Source: Caldilinea sp. CFX5
GTDB lineage: Bacteria; Chloroflexota; Anaerolineae; Caldilineales; Caldilineaceae
Assembly (NCBI GenBank): GCA_021405325.1
Contig: QWII01000002.1
Span: 148,169 to 212,168 of the forward strand
Direction: 5' to 3'
DNA length: 64,000 nucleotides
Numbering within the stretch: position 1 is the stretch's first letter; each line of letters opens with the position of its first letter. The notes beneath the pieces are model-generated. The model was not told the origin of the DNA, did no database searches, and saw only the letters and a list, made by a program, of their open reading frames with translations. Of this stretch, positions 8,901 through 18,400 are shown in pieces. The position numbers were made by a program, and so were the translations under genes.

Positions 8901-9322
8901 CAGCCCGCCGCCTCTTCGCTCACCCATAAACGGGCAAAGCGGTAGATCCCCAGCGTCATCACCACCATGGCCGCCGTTTGCACAATGGCAAAGGCCAGCC
9001 GCAGATCGTCGGTGAGGAATGCAACGGCGGCAACCGACTGCTGGGACAGCGGCGGGTAGCTGGTCAAGGTGAAGCCGGTATACCAGCGGGTATCCCAATG
9101 GTCAAACCAACTGCGCCGCCAATGATCAGCAAAGAAGATATGGACATAGGCATCGTAGGTGTTGCGATAGCTGCCGCCGATACTGAGCGCGCCATGATAG
9201 AACAGCGCGCTCAGCAGGGCAACCAACAGACGCAAATCGATTGACCACGGCGCGCGCCGTCCATATCCGATTGGTGCGGATGCCAAGAACGTTGCTTGTA
9301 AGTCCTTACTTTGCTGTAGCAT
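5972..9322 (-). CDS. Large multi-TM GT-C-like membrane protein (PTPS-related type)
   Basis: A 1116-residue protein. The first ~690 residues hold about a dozen transmembrane helices. The first outside loop carries acidic/His residues in TYDAYVHIFFADHW (Asp57, His61, Asp66, His67), as in GT-C glycosyltransferases and the 6-pyruvoyl-tetrahydropterin-synthase-related membrane family. After a last helix near 690-712 (AAIVVLLLVLIGLRIRLYF) comes a ~400-residue soluble part containing beta-rich FxLYD-like segments. It probably transfers sugars from a lipid carrier or builds an envelope polysaccharide; no donor can be named. The start ATG is at 9320-9322. It heads the coupled run with the lipoprotein and the glycosidase. 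Confidence 0.7.
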   Translation of the reverse strand: MLQQSKDLQATFLASAPIGYGRRAPWSIDLRLLVALLSALFYHGALSIGGSYRNTYDAYVHIFFADHWRRSWFDHWDTRWYTGFTLTSYPPLSQQSVAAVAFLTDDLRLAFAIVQTAAMVVMTLGIYRFARLWVSEEAAGWAALWLVFSSAMAETVHVFGQLPTTYSLALLLNALPFTYAWISRGKAADLAKGWALIAATTGAHHVTTLFGSVFITAPVLLLALAECWRTARPDETGAYPRFVTRANWRALVMRRLRRVLGPLIRCGLFGSGTIVLLVLVVFPYWVWSRSDPIAQVPIPHASRDNFLVNLNAGLIFWLIPYGMLLFAIPYIFYKGFLSKAWPLTSSIALLAFLGTGGTTPLPRLLLGGAYDILTLDRFTLWASILMLPLAGEYLASLLHGNLARWLQGQFGWLVQRTLVLFIVLGVLLCSIFVVNLTQFRRFQPPAIDMQPIVNFLQKDDHWRWRYMTLGFGDQMAWLSAQTTAAQVDGNYHSARRLPEMTTTPVERLEGAKFSGVPGLGSLQQFLNVPDKYNLKYIFSNDKFYDPLLFFYGWHQIQLLENGIAVWEREDIPILPEELPRKEIPLYQRLMFGLLPPGTLLLSLLTVSAGYWRLPFLLAGEMVGMRPHMERLYARLARPFHAFWTALDRRLLTAAVLSPTEHGRPPRWQLFIHLCMRRFRRWSQPASPSARQVRTALLAAIVVLLLVLIGLRIRLYFRDPLTLITAYYDDLDFRRFEAAYEHLNPTTRPPFDQYLINLSVQGGLIASYSKLEDLQTTVLQADAEQMQVQVDARYITALSYYTATQIVVLTNHQAAGWRLEPAAVDIRTPPDQFLRRPAIDWLVMGRRRVTTRVTDAADVLDRPQLQVLAAQLVQRAQGGYTIVGELINDDVNPADVTVTGLIYDDSAKLLTWYNAGARMMHKLFPQEITPFRIDFEGVAGLALADIGQPLSFTPEATTRYVLPVGTTLGHFDLYAKAVVTQHDLDRDLGVQQLRVTKQRRDGKETVVLQGNLINAGVKEAVIPHLLVTFYDANGQVVWVDHFFLPDALRPQRTLDFAVNLTPRAALTPLPIPGNRYPNSPATSAKLTGPRADWVALPTDTGYAYLRVSVNYFTGSSD

Positions 9323-9606
9323 AGAACATCTTGAACCCTAAAGCTTTGCTTACATTTATAGTATATCCAAAGTCGCCGCTTGTACAGAATTTTGTCCACT
9401 GGCAGTGTGGACTCTGCTGCTTCTCATGCAGAAATTACTGGACAAACTGTAACAATGTTGATATGTTTGCATAGCTTAACCCACACTACAATATTTCTGA
9501 ATATTTTGTAAATAATTTAAACAACTAAATAATTTAAACAACAATTAAGTGAAGGTCTTCATGGTAGTAGACGGGATCAAGGCTATAGATGTTACGCCCA
9601 GCTAAC

Positions 9607-9772
9607 GTAACTACTCAGCTCCTAGCCAGTCACGGACTGACTAGTACAGAGCGGCCTAAGTAAGCCAGTAAGCCAGTAGGTCAGTAGGTCAGTAAGTCAG
9701 TCACTGTCTCACTGTCTCACTGGCAACTATGGGTTTATTTACGCCGTCGTGTACTAGGAGCTGAGTAGTTAC
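9607..9772. mobile_element. 166-bp MITE with 19-bp TIRs and 8-bp target duplication
   Basis: The 19-bp ends GTAACTACTCAGCTCCTAG (9607-9625) and its exact inverse (9754-9772) are bordered by identical 8-mers CAGCTAAC at 9599-9606 and 9773-9780, which is a clean target-site duplication. The interior has no ORF but holds five tandem 8-mers of type AGTAAGCC/AGTAGGTC (9659-9698) followed by CACTGTCT repeats. It must have been mobilised in trans by a transposase that makes 8-bp duplications. It sits in the divergent gap between the GT-C-like gene and the giant secreted gene; the rest of 9323-9606 shows nothing I can name. Confidence 0.92.
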
Positions 9773-9780
9773 CAGCTAAC

Positions 9781-9977
9781 AAACTAAAGTCGCGAAAACA
9801 TCAATTGACGTTGCCCGTTTCTTATCTTTATCCGAAGACAGCAAGCATAGAAAAGTTTATACTGAAAGGGCTTTTTCATAGAGCCATACGCCAGGCGTAA
9901 GAAAGGAGGCCATGCGTTTGACGAACGTGTCTTGCGGTCTGTAAAGCTAACCACCAGCTAAAATTTGGAGAGTCGCT
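9781..9977 (+). other. Leader of the giant secreted protein gene
   Basis: This 197-nt stretch precedes the ATG at 9978. It contains TTGACG (within CAATTGACGTT) as a possible -35, and a tiny frame 9912-9944 (MRLTNVSCGL) directly behind AAAGGAGG. The 2-nt gap between that motif and its ATG is too short for efficient initiation. No known riboswitch fold was recognised. The real start has GGAG 7 nt upstream. Confidence 0.35.
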
Positions 9978-12900
9978 ATGTCTGTTAGTCAGTTATACCT
10001 TAGTCATGCAATGCTTAGTCATACAAAAAGAAAAATTGTCAATCCATTGTTCCTGCTGTTTAGTTTCATTCTAATTGCCACCCTGATACCGGCCGGTGTT
10101 CTTTACGCCGCACCCGCTCCTGCGCTTGCCGATAGCTGTGATCTCGTCGTTGAGATCATCGCCGCTCCCCATGCCGTGGTGGACAGCAACAAGCCCGGCG
10201 TCCAGGGGCCGCAAGTCGTGATGCTGGGTGCGCGTCTTACCAATCAGGGCGCCGGCGCCCAGGAGAACCTGCAACTCGCGATCGGCGACGGCGCCACGCC
10301 CGGTACGTTTCCGGCCGGCGGCAGCGGCGCCTTAGCCCTGCTGGCCAAGCAGACGCCGACCCAGTGGCTACCGACGCTCGCACCCGGTCAAAGCGAAACT
10401 TTCTACTGGGCCGTCACCTATCCGCCGACGATGAATGTGAGCTACCCGTATGTCATTTGGGCTACTACGGCTGATGGTTGCACAAGCAGCGCAAAAAGTG
10501 AGATCACGACGCAGCGGAACTTAAGCACGAACGCCAACAAATTATTACCGAGTGGGAGTCTCGTGCAGGTTGCTCCCGGCGCGGTTGCTCCCGGCGCCAT
10601 CGTCACCGTTAAGATTACCGGCTTCACCCTGGGCACCGTCGGCGAGGGGTCAAAGAAGAACTATGAGAGCTGGATTCAACCGGTGGGCAATCCAGATTTT
10701 GACCCCACTTGTCTGCGCTTTGTGCAGAGCAAAGTAATATTGAACAGCATCAGCGCTGTTCCCTTTATCGATCAATTCTACTTTACCGGTTTCCAAAATT
10801 ATAGCCGGAATCCTAAGGATTATGTCGAATACACCTTTATCGCACTGCGCAGTTGCTCTACGCCGCTTCAGCCCTACCAACGGGCGTCCAGCGGCACCCA
10901 GGATAAATACAATGGCGACTATGGCGTCCGTGGCGCCCGCATTGGCGTCGCGACCCAAAAAGCCGTTGCCCTGAAAATGGAGTTGACCGCCGACAAAACA
11001 ACGGTCAACCCTGGTGACACCGCTACTCTGGCCACAACGTTCGCCGCCAATGGCGAATTTGGCGCGCCTGAGAGTGGTTCACCGGCGGTGATCACCGCCG
11101 TGGTTCCCCCGAACACCGTCTACAGCAGCGGCAGCGCAAACGCCTCGGTGGCGGCGACGATCGAATATAGCACCGATAACGGTCAGACCTGGCAAAGCAC
11201 TGAACCTGGTGATCCTGCCACCGTGACAAATTTGCGCTGGCTTCTGCATAAGCCCGTGACCAGCACCGCCGAAAAAGTCACCTTTGCTGTGGTGGTGAAG
11301 GGAGAGGGCGCCAGTTGTGTAACCGGTAACGCCACCCTCGGTCTCTTCAACAGCGACACGTTGATCAAGGACGACACAACCGTGAACTGCGTTGTCCCAA
11401 CGCCAACCCCAACGCCCACACCAACCGCCACCCCCGATTCCGGCGTTGGCAGCGGTGGCGATGGCGGCTTGGAGTCCGGCCCGTTGCCGGGTGAACCGAG
11501 CGCCTTTATCGGCGGCGTCGGTGCACAGAGCGATGAGGCGACAGCCGCCGCGGCGAATGCTGTCACTTTGCGCCAACACAAAGCACGCCTCTTGGAAGCG
11601 ATGCGCATCCGCCTGGAAGACCTTATGCCGACGCAAGGCCCCGCCGGTACGACAGCAAAGCCGGCGGTGCCGGTCGATGTGTTGGCCGTCACCAATGCGC
11701 CGGAAGCGAAAGCCATCGATTTTGTGGATAGCACCGGGCGGATTCGCGCCGTTGCGCTGGGCATTCTCTCGTTGGGCGGGCCGTATGAACATGATTATGG
11801 CGTCTGCAACCGCTTCAAAGAATACAGCTTTGACACCATCGAACCGCGCCAGCTTGCTCTGCCGAATGGCGAAAGCGGCTGGTTCTGGCACTCTCATGCG
11901 ACGAAGAACGACACGCTTAGCGAAGAAGCGCTCTTCCTGCACATCTTTGTCGATGAAACGGATAAGCGTTTCCACATTGACAGTCGCTGGATCAAGGATG
12001 GCTATCCGCAAAGTTTTGACTTTGACTTTGACTACGTCTTTAACCTGCAACTATGGAGCAATGACCTGGCCAAGACCCAGGAACTGCTCACCGGCATTCT
12101 GACTCGGCTCGACCAATTTGAAAATGGCACGTGGCGCTCCGTCTATCACAACCAGACCATGCCAACCGCCGCTACACTCTTTGTCACCCAGAGCAGTTAC
12201 CGTGCTGATGAAGTGCAATTATCGGTGCGCAATCGGACGGCCGCGGCCCAACCGGTGCGGCTCTATGGCGCCTGGCGCGATCACCCCGATCGTAACACCT
12301 TGCAGCCTTTTGAATATACCCTCGATCTGCCGGCGGACGAGAGCAAGATCAACCTGATCTTCCCCGGTCTGTTGGACGCCACCATCTATGTGGAGAGCAA
12401 CGGCTTCACCGACAAGATCTATCAAGGGGGCGGCCTCTGGTTCCCAGTCAAAGGTGAGCAGGAGAACGCGCCAACCATGAACTTGGGGCAATGTCGCCAA
12501 CTCGATGACATCGACAGCACCGATCTGATCCTGGCCGGTTGCGCCGACCTGACCACGCCGCCCCTCGGCGCCAGTGACCAGGCCGGTATTGGGCGCACCC
12601 TCAATCCGAATGGCCGCTCGGTTGATGTCAGCCCCTACAAGGCGTTACGCTTCTGGGCCAAAGGCAATGGCGTCCCCGTGCGCGTGGTCTTGGAGACAGC
12701 CGGCGTCACCAACAATGATTACTTCCAGACAACCTTCACCCCCGATGGGCAGTGGCGCCAATATATGTTGCCGCTGGCGCAATTTGCCCAAAGCGCGGCT
12801 ACCGCAACCCTAACCGGCGCCGACGTAAAAGCTGTGATCTGGATGAATGCAGAAAGCGCCGGTCGCCCGCTGGCATTGTCCATTGATCAGGTCAGCTTTA

Positions 12901-14504
12901 CCAATCAGGGCTTGCTGGCCGAACTGGCGCTGCCGGCGGCGACGACCACCACCGCGGCCCAGCCCCTCCTGGTGAGCGGCCCTAGCGGCATCGCCCAGGT
13001 GACGGCGCGCTATAGCGTGGATGGCGGCGCAACCTTCCAAAGTGTGGCGCTCAACCAACAGGCGCAAAATGACCCGGCGCAGGTCAACTTCCAGGGGGAA
13101 CTGCCTGGCCAAGCGCTGGGCGCCGATGTGATCTACTATCTGGAGACCACCTATACCAACGGCTATGTCAGCCGCAACCCGCTTGATGCGCCGGCCGGTT
13201 ACTATCGCTACCGGGTCGATGATCGCGCCGGGCTGCTGATCGATGACTTTGCCGGCGGCGCGCTGCGCAATCGGCTAAACGGCGGCAACGGCATCTTCAA
13301 CCATGGGACGGCCGGCGGTCGGTTATTGACCTACCGCGCTAACCATGAATTGATCCTCGACTATGATGTGCGCGCCGCCGATCAATTCGCCGGCTACTTT
13401 ACCAACTTGTCCGCGCTGGATGCTCGTGCGTACACCACCCTCGATCTGTTGGTGAAGGGCGCGGCCGGTGGCGAACAAGTGCGGGTTGGCCTGCGCAATA
13501 GCCAGCATGTGGAAAAGTATGTCAGTGTGGGTGATCTCTTGCCCGGCGGCATTACAGACGAGTGGCAGTGGGTGCAAATTCCCCTGCGCAACTTTGCACC
13601 ACAGATGGATCTCAGTGCGCTGAGCAGCCTGAGCCTCTTCTTCGCCAACAGCGACGGCAACAGCCAGGGCCGGCTCTATGTCAAGGAGATGCGCTTTACC
13701 ACCTTGGGCGCGCCGCTGGTTATCGACAACTTTGATGATGCTACGCTGGAAAGCAACGGCCAACTGATGGGTTACTGGACAACGGCGCCCAACAGTACGC
13801 TTGATGCTACGTTGGTGGCCGGCGATGCGCAAAAGGCGACCGGCAAGGCGCTCCAATTGCAATACACCGTCGGCGCCAATGGCTATGCCGTCTGGAACAG
13901 CAGCCTGAAGCAACCCGCTGTGCAGCCGGAGAGTGTGTTGACCTTCTGGGTGAAAGGCGGAATGCAAACGGCGCCGGCTAATCTCTACCTGACCAGCAGC
14001 AATGGTCGCGCTCGTGTTGCGCTGAAGGATTATGTCTCTTGGAACAATCAATGGCAACGGGTGGCGATCCCGATGAGCGCCTTTAGCGGGCAGGGCTTTG
14101 ACCTGAACGCCTTGACCGGTTTCCAAGTGGCCTTTGAATTCGCCCAGGGCAGCGGCACCCTCTGGCTGGATCAGATCCAGATCGGCGCCCCTGGCGCGCC
14201 ACAAGCTAATCAGCGGCTGCTCTACTTGCGCGATGTTGACGAGGCTGCGGTCGCCCTGCACCTGCCCTACGGTGGCGCCTGGCAAGCCGAAAGCGATGTG
14301 CCGTGGCTCTTTGTTCCTAACAGCGGCGCCGGCTCGACCAGTCTGACGGTCAGTAGCGTCAACTGGGATCTGGCGCCGGGAATCTACACCGGCAAAGTGA
14401 CCATTCGCGCCGCCGGGCAAACAGAAACAATCACCGCGCAACTGACCGTTACGCAAACCGGGACGCCGGCTGGTCGTCTCTATCTCCCGCTACTGGCGCG
14501 GTAA
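9978..14504 (+). CDS. Giant secreted multidomain protein with LYLP C-terminus (paralog 1)
   Basis: 1508 residues. A basic N-region and hydrophobic core (NPLFLLFSFILIATLIPAG) ending in ALA form a signal peptide. DUF11-like beta domains follow to ~470, then a Thr-Pro linker (VPTPTPTPTPTATP). Next comes a conserved ~1000-residue part starting GLESGPLPGEPSAFIGG, with carbohydrate-binding-like modules (CBM11-like IDDFAGGAL and VIDNFDDATL). A BACON-like Ig domain (DVPWLFVPNSGAG) precedes the C-terminus GRLYLPLLAR. The part from GLESGPLPG on is paralogous to the protein at 15495-19871. It is probably surface-exposed or released and may bind polysaccharide; no catalytic motif is recognised. A strong terminator follows. 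Confidence 0.82.
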   Translation: MSVSQLYLSHAMLSHTKRKIVNPLFLLFSFILIATLIPAGVLYAAPAPALADSCDLVVEIIAAPHAVVDSNKPGVQGPQVVMLGARLTNQGAGAQENLQLAIGDGATPGTFPAGGSGALALLAKQTPTQWLPTLAPGQSETFYWAVTYPPTMNVSYPYVIWATTADGCTSSAKSEITTQRNLSTNANKLLPSGSLVQVAPGAVAPGAIVTVKITGFTLGTVGEGSKKNYESWIQPVGNPDFDPTCLRFVQSKVILNSISAVPFIDQFYFTGFQNYSRNPKDYVEYTFIALRSCSTPLQPYQRASSGTQDKYNGDYGVRGARIGVATQKAVALKMELTADKTTVNPGDTATLATTFAANGEFGAPESGSPAVITAVVPPNTVYSSGSANASVAATIEYSTDNGQTWQSTEPGDPATVTNLRWLLHKPVTSTAEKVTFAVVVKGEGASCVTGNATLGLFNSDTLIKDDTTVNCVVPTPTPTPTPTATPDSGVGSGGDGGLESGPLPGEPSAFIGGVGAQSDEATAAAANAVTLRQHKARLLEAMRIRLEDLMPTQGPAGTTAKPAVPVDVLAVTNAPEAKAIDFVDSTGRIRAVALGILSLGGPYEHDYGVCNRFKEYSFDTIEPRQLALPNGESGWFWHSHATKNDTLSEEALFLHIFVDETDKRFHIDSRWIKDGYPQSFDFDFDYVFNLQLWSNDLAKTQELLTGILTRLDQFENGTWRSVYHNQTMPTAATLFVTQSSYRADEVQLSVRNRTAAAQPVRLYGAWRDHPDRNTLQPFEYTLDLPADESKINLIFPGLLDATIYVESNGFTDKIYQGGGLWFPVKGEQENAPTMNLGQCRQLDDIDSTDLILAGCADLTTPPLGASDQAGIGRTLNPNGRSVDVSPYKALRFWAKGNGVPVRVVLETAGVTNNDYFQTTFTPDGQWRQYMLPLAQFAQSAATATLTGADVKAVIWMNAESAGRPLALSIDQVSFTNQGLLAELALPAATTTTAAQPLLVSGPSGIAQVTARYSVDGGATFQSVALNQQAQNDPAQVNFQGELPGQALGADVIYYLETTYTNGYVSRNPLDAPAGYYRYRVDDRAGLLIDDFAGGALRNRLNGGNGIFNHGTAGGRLLTYRANHELILDYDVRAADQFAGYFTNLSALDARAYTTLDLLVKGAAGGEQVRVGLRNSQHVEKYVSVGDLLPGGITDEWQWVQIPLRNFAPQMDLSALSSLSLFFANSDGNSQGRLYVKEMRFTTLGAPLVIDNFDDATLESNGQLMGYWTTAPNSTLDATLVAGDAQKATGKALQLQYTVGANGYAVWNSSLKQPAVQPESVLTFWVKGGMQTAPANLYLTSSNGRARVALKDYVSWNNQWQRVAIPMSAFSGQGFDLNALTGFQVAFEFAQGSGTLWLDQIQIGAPGAPQANQRLLYLRDVDEAAVALHLPYGGAWQAESDVPWLFVPNSGAGSTSLTVSSVNWDLAPGIYTGKVTIRAAGQTETITAQLTVTQTGTPAGRLYLPLLAR

Positions 14505-14554
14505 GTAATCCGTTTGGGGCAACCCTGGCTCTGCTAAAAAGTATAGGTCAATAT

Positions 14555-14594
14555 CGACAAGGCCGTAAGCGAATCGCTTACGGCCTTGTCGTTT
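14555..14594 (+). terminator. Rho-independent terminator, 17-bp perfect stem
   Basis: Arms 14555-14571 and 14575-14591 pair perfectly around AAT and are followed by TTT. The hairpin lies 50 nt past the stop of the giant secreted gene. Its T-tract is short on both sides, but it is well placed to insulate the STAS gene downstream. Confidence 0.8.
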
Positions 14595-14725
14595 AAAACC
14601 AACGATTTTGATAGTTCTGTTATGGTTCTGTAACGAAATAAGCATCAAAGCTCCGGTAAAATCAAGTTGTTCGCAATGAACGCAAAAAGATTTTTTAAAT
14701 TAGCAAACGAATCAGGATAGGTGTC

Positions 14726-15292
14726 ATGACCGGGATTGATGTTTATGAAACGCAACAAAGCGCCCTCCTTATGTTGAAGGAAGGCGTTGACGCGCTGACT
14801 GTCGCCAGATTTCGTCACTTATGTGATGAGCTGCTGGCGCGTGGGACAACCCATTTCATCATCGATCTATCACAGACGCAAACCATGGATAGCGCCGGCA
14901 TTGCCGCGCTGGTTTACCTGTTTAAACGGTGCCGCACAGTGGGGGGGACAATGAAGATCAGCAAAACGATCTCCCCTGCCGCCCGCCGTTTGCTCCGGTT
15001 GACCCGTTTTGATCGGATCTTCGAGACGATCGACATTCACCATCGTTCTTTTGATGGCGCCGGGAACGGCAAGCAAACGCCAATGCCAGAACAAGCGGCA
15101 TCAGCAACAGCCTACCAGCCCGACCCGCAACTGCGCATCGCCCATAACGCTGCTGTGTTGGATTGGCAAAATAGCCTCGATGGCCAACTCCAATTGCTTA
15201 GTACAACTGTGCGCAATGCCCTGCAGGCATTGTATGCAACAGCGCTTGGCGCCTTTATGCAAAGAGTCAATCGCCAATTCTCGGTTGGCTAA
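14726..15292 (+). CDS. STAS-domain protein (anti-sigma factor antagonist type)
   Basis: 188 residues. Residues ~1-105 form a STAS domain: the central helix begins at TMDSAGIAALVYL, where Ser56 after Asp55 is the serine phosphorylated by anti-sigma kinases in SpoIIAA/RsbV relatives. The remaining ~80 residues are an extra, mostly helical tail without a recognised domain. Such proteins bind a partner kinase or anti-sigma factor in partner-switching pathways; no kinase or phosphatase lies nearby. It stands alone between the two giant secreted paralogs, with terminator hairpin upstream, so it may tune their expression, but this is inference from position only. Confidence 0.85.
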   Translation: MTGIDVYETQQSALLMLKEGVDALTVARFRHLCDELLARGTTHFIIDLSQTQTMDSAGIAALVYLFKRCRTVGGTMKISKTISPAARRLLRLTRFDRIFETIDIHHRSFDGAGNGKQTPMPEQAASATAYQPDPQLRIAHNAAVLDWQNSLDGQLQLLSTTVRNALQALYATALGAFMQRVNRQFSVG

Positions 15293-15494
15293 ATCACACC
15301 CAAATCCCCTGGCTGCGGCAGCGTACTTTCTTGACATCGGTTCAGGAACTTTACGCCGTCGTAGCTCTTTTCGCGTTCAAGATCGCCATAAATTTTAGAC
15401 ATTTGTCAAATGCCCTAAACGCGCCTCTCTGCTATGCTGAGTCGTGGGCATAAAAAATAATTTAATATTAATCTAATTGACAAAAAGGATTGAT

Positions 15495-18400
15495 ATGCAG
15501 TACCGCCATCAACCAATCACCAAAATCGTACATTTTCTTTTACTCCTTGTCCTACTCTTACTTCTCAGCCCAAATTGGCAGCCTGTCGCCCAGGCTCATA
15601 GGTTAGCGGCTACGGCTGCCGACACGCTGGATGATGACAAGGATGGCATTCCCAATGGTGTTGAATGTCTTGGCTTTAGCGGGCGGATGCCGGTGGCGGT
15701 GGTCAACGGCTCCTTTGAAGCGCCCGACATTGACACCACCTTTACCCTGACCAGTAAACGCTGGGGGGCGTTCCCGATCGTCGCCGTTGCCTACAAAGCC
15801 TCACTAGTAGAGGGCTGGTCGACCACGGCCAAGGATAGTGAAATCGAGATCTGGCAGAGCAGCTTTAATGGCGTACCCGCTCATGCCGGTCAGCAATTTG
15901 CTGAAATCAATGCCAATGAAACCGCCGCCCTCTACCAGGATCTGACAACCACGCCGGGCAGCACCATGTTCTGGTCATTTGCTCACCGGGGTCGCACCGG
16001 CGTTGACACCATCTCCCTTGCCGTAGGGCCACGCGGCGGCCCTTATACAAAAATGGGCGAATTTTCCACTGATGCCAAAGCTTGGTCGGTTTACCGTGGC
16101 GAATATGTGGTGCCGGCCGGTCAAACCCAAACCCGTTTCCTCTACCAGGCAGTGAAAACGGCCAGCGGCAACAATACCATCGGCAACTTTCTGGATGATA
16201 TTCAATTTTATACCATTGCGCCCTGCACCCTCGACAGCGACGGTGACGGCGTTGTCAACTCACTCGATCTCGACAGCGACAATGACGGCATTTTGGATAT
16301 TGTCGAAGCCGGTTTGCAAGATGGCGACGGCGATGGGCGGGTCGATAGCGCCGCCGATCTGGGCAAGGCCGGTTCGGTGCCGGACAGCGATGGCGATGGC
16401 CTGCCCAATTTCCTCGATCTCGATAGCGACGGCGACGGCATTCCCGATGTGGTCGAGGCGCAACCCAGCACAACCTATATCGCCCCCACCGGCGCGTTCA
16501 CCGACACCGGCGTTGACAAAGCCTTCGACGCCGGTTTCAAGCCGGTTGATAGCGACAACGACGGCACGCCCGACTATCTCGACGCTGATAGTGACAACGA
16601 CAACTATCCTGACACCGTCGAAGCCAAGGTGAAGCTCACCGGCAGCGACAAAGATAAGGATGGGCTGGATGATGGCATAGATGGGGAGGCCGGTCGTTGG
16701 GGGCCGGTGCAAGGCCAGGTGCGCGACACGCTAAGCAGCTATCCCAACAGCGGCAAGGAGACCTTCTGGCGCAATCTGAAAGCCAACCCGGAGACCGGCG
16801 TCGGCGGCGGTAAGGACGGCGGTCTGGAATCCGGCCCCCTGCCCGGCGACCCCAGCGCTTTTATCGGCAGCATTGGCAGCACGGCCAACGACGCCACGGC
16901 AGCGGCAGCGGATGAAGCGACAAGCGCCTGGCACAAAGCGCGCCTTTTAACCAACATCGCCCTCAAACTGGATGATCTAATGCCGTCGGCAGGGCCAAAT
17001 GGCACAACGCCGAAGCCGGCTGTTCCAGTCGATGTGCTGGCGATCACCACCTCGCCTGACGCCAAAGCGGTCGACTTTGTCGATAACAACGGCAAAATTC
17101 ACGCCGTGGTGCTGGGCATTTTGTCGATGGATCGTCCCTATATGCACGATTACGGCGTCTGCAATCGTTTCAAGGGTTACGAATTTGAGCAGATTGCCCC
17201 CATCGCCATGACCGTGCCGCCCGACAACGAAGGCTGGTTCTGGCGTGCGCATAGCAACAAGGGCGATACGATCCGCGAAGATGCGTTGCTCTTCCACATC
17301 TTTGTCAATGAAGCGGAAAAAACTTTCCACATTGACAGCCGCTGGACGCAGGACGATTACGGCAAGAGCTTCCCCTTCGCCTATGATTACGTCTTTACCA
17401 TGCAGGTGTGGAGTAACAATCTCATCAGCAGCCAACAACTGTTGCAAGCGCTGTTGATGCGCCTCAATACCTTTGAAGAGGGGGCGTGGCAGGTGGTCTA
17501 TCACAATGAGAGCGCCCCGGCGGAACCGACGCTCTTTGTGCAACAGGCGCGCTACAGTGCCGACACCATCTATCTCGACCTGCAATCGGTGGCGACCGCG
17601 GCCCAACCGGTGCGCATTTACGGCTCGTGGCGCAGCCATCTGGATCGCCAGAATTTGCAACCCTTTGAGCTACAGATGACGGCTGAAAGCGGCAAAACTG
17701 TTGTGCCGTTGAACTTCCCCGGCGTGTTGGACGCCACCATCTATGTGGCCAGCAACGGCTTTACCGATAAGGTCTACAGTGGCGGCGGCTTGTGGTTCAA
17801 GGTCGCGCGCAACAACAGTGAACGGACAACCCTGACGCTGGGTGATTGCCGTCCGCTGACGGAGATCGATCCTGTCGATCTCGTCCTGGCCGGTTGTGCC
17901 GCGGCAAAGAGTGATGCGGCCACGCAGAGCGATGAAGTCGGGCTGGGGCGCACCTTGAACCCGAATGGTCGCCCGGTCGATGTCAGCCCCTACCGGGCGT
18001 TGCGCTTCTGGGCGCGGGGTGACAACACCCCTGTGCGCGTCCTGCTGGAAAGCGCCGGCATCACCGACGGCGATCATTACCAGGCGACCTTTACGCCGGA
18101 CGGAAGCTGGCGCCAATATATCATCCCGCTGACCCAGTTCCAACAGCGGGGCTTTGGCAAAACCGTGGCCTGGACCGGCGCCGATGTCAAAGCGGTGGTC
18201 TGGGTCAACGCCGAAGGGAACGGGCGCCCGCTCGATCTGGCGCTGGATCAGGTGAGCTTTACCAACCATGGGTTGCTGCAAGCCAATGCACTGCCCCCCA
18301 GCAGCAACGACACCGCGCCCCGCACCGTCCAGGTGAACGTGGCCGACGGCGCCGCCGTCAGCAGCATGACCCTGCATTACAGCGTCGATGGCGGGCGCAC

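Noticed and set aside
9912..9944. Leader peptide MRLTNVSCGL before the giant secreted gene
   Set aside because: The purine-rich motif is only 2 nt from the ATG and there is no attenuator-like pairing that I can see.
9781..9977. Cyclic-di-GMP-type riboswitch
   Set aside because: The leader lacks the conserved GEMM core; no other known riboswitch consensus could be fitted.
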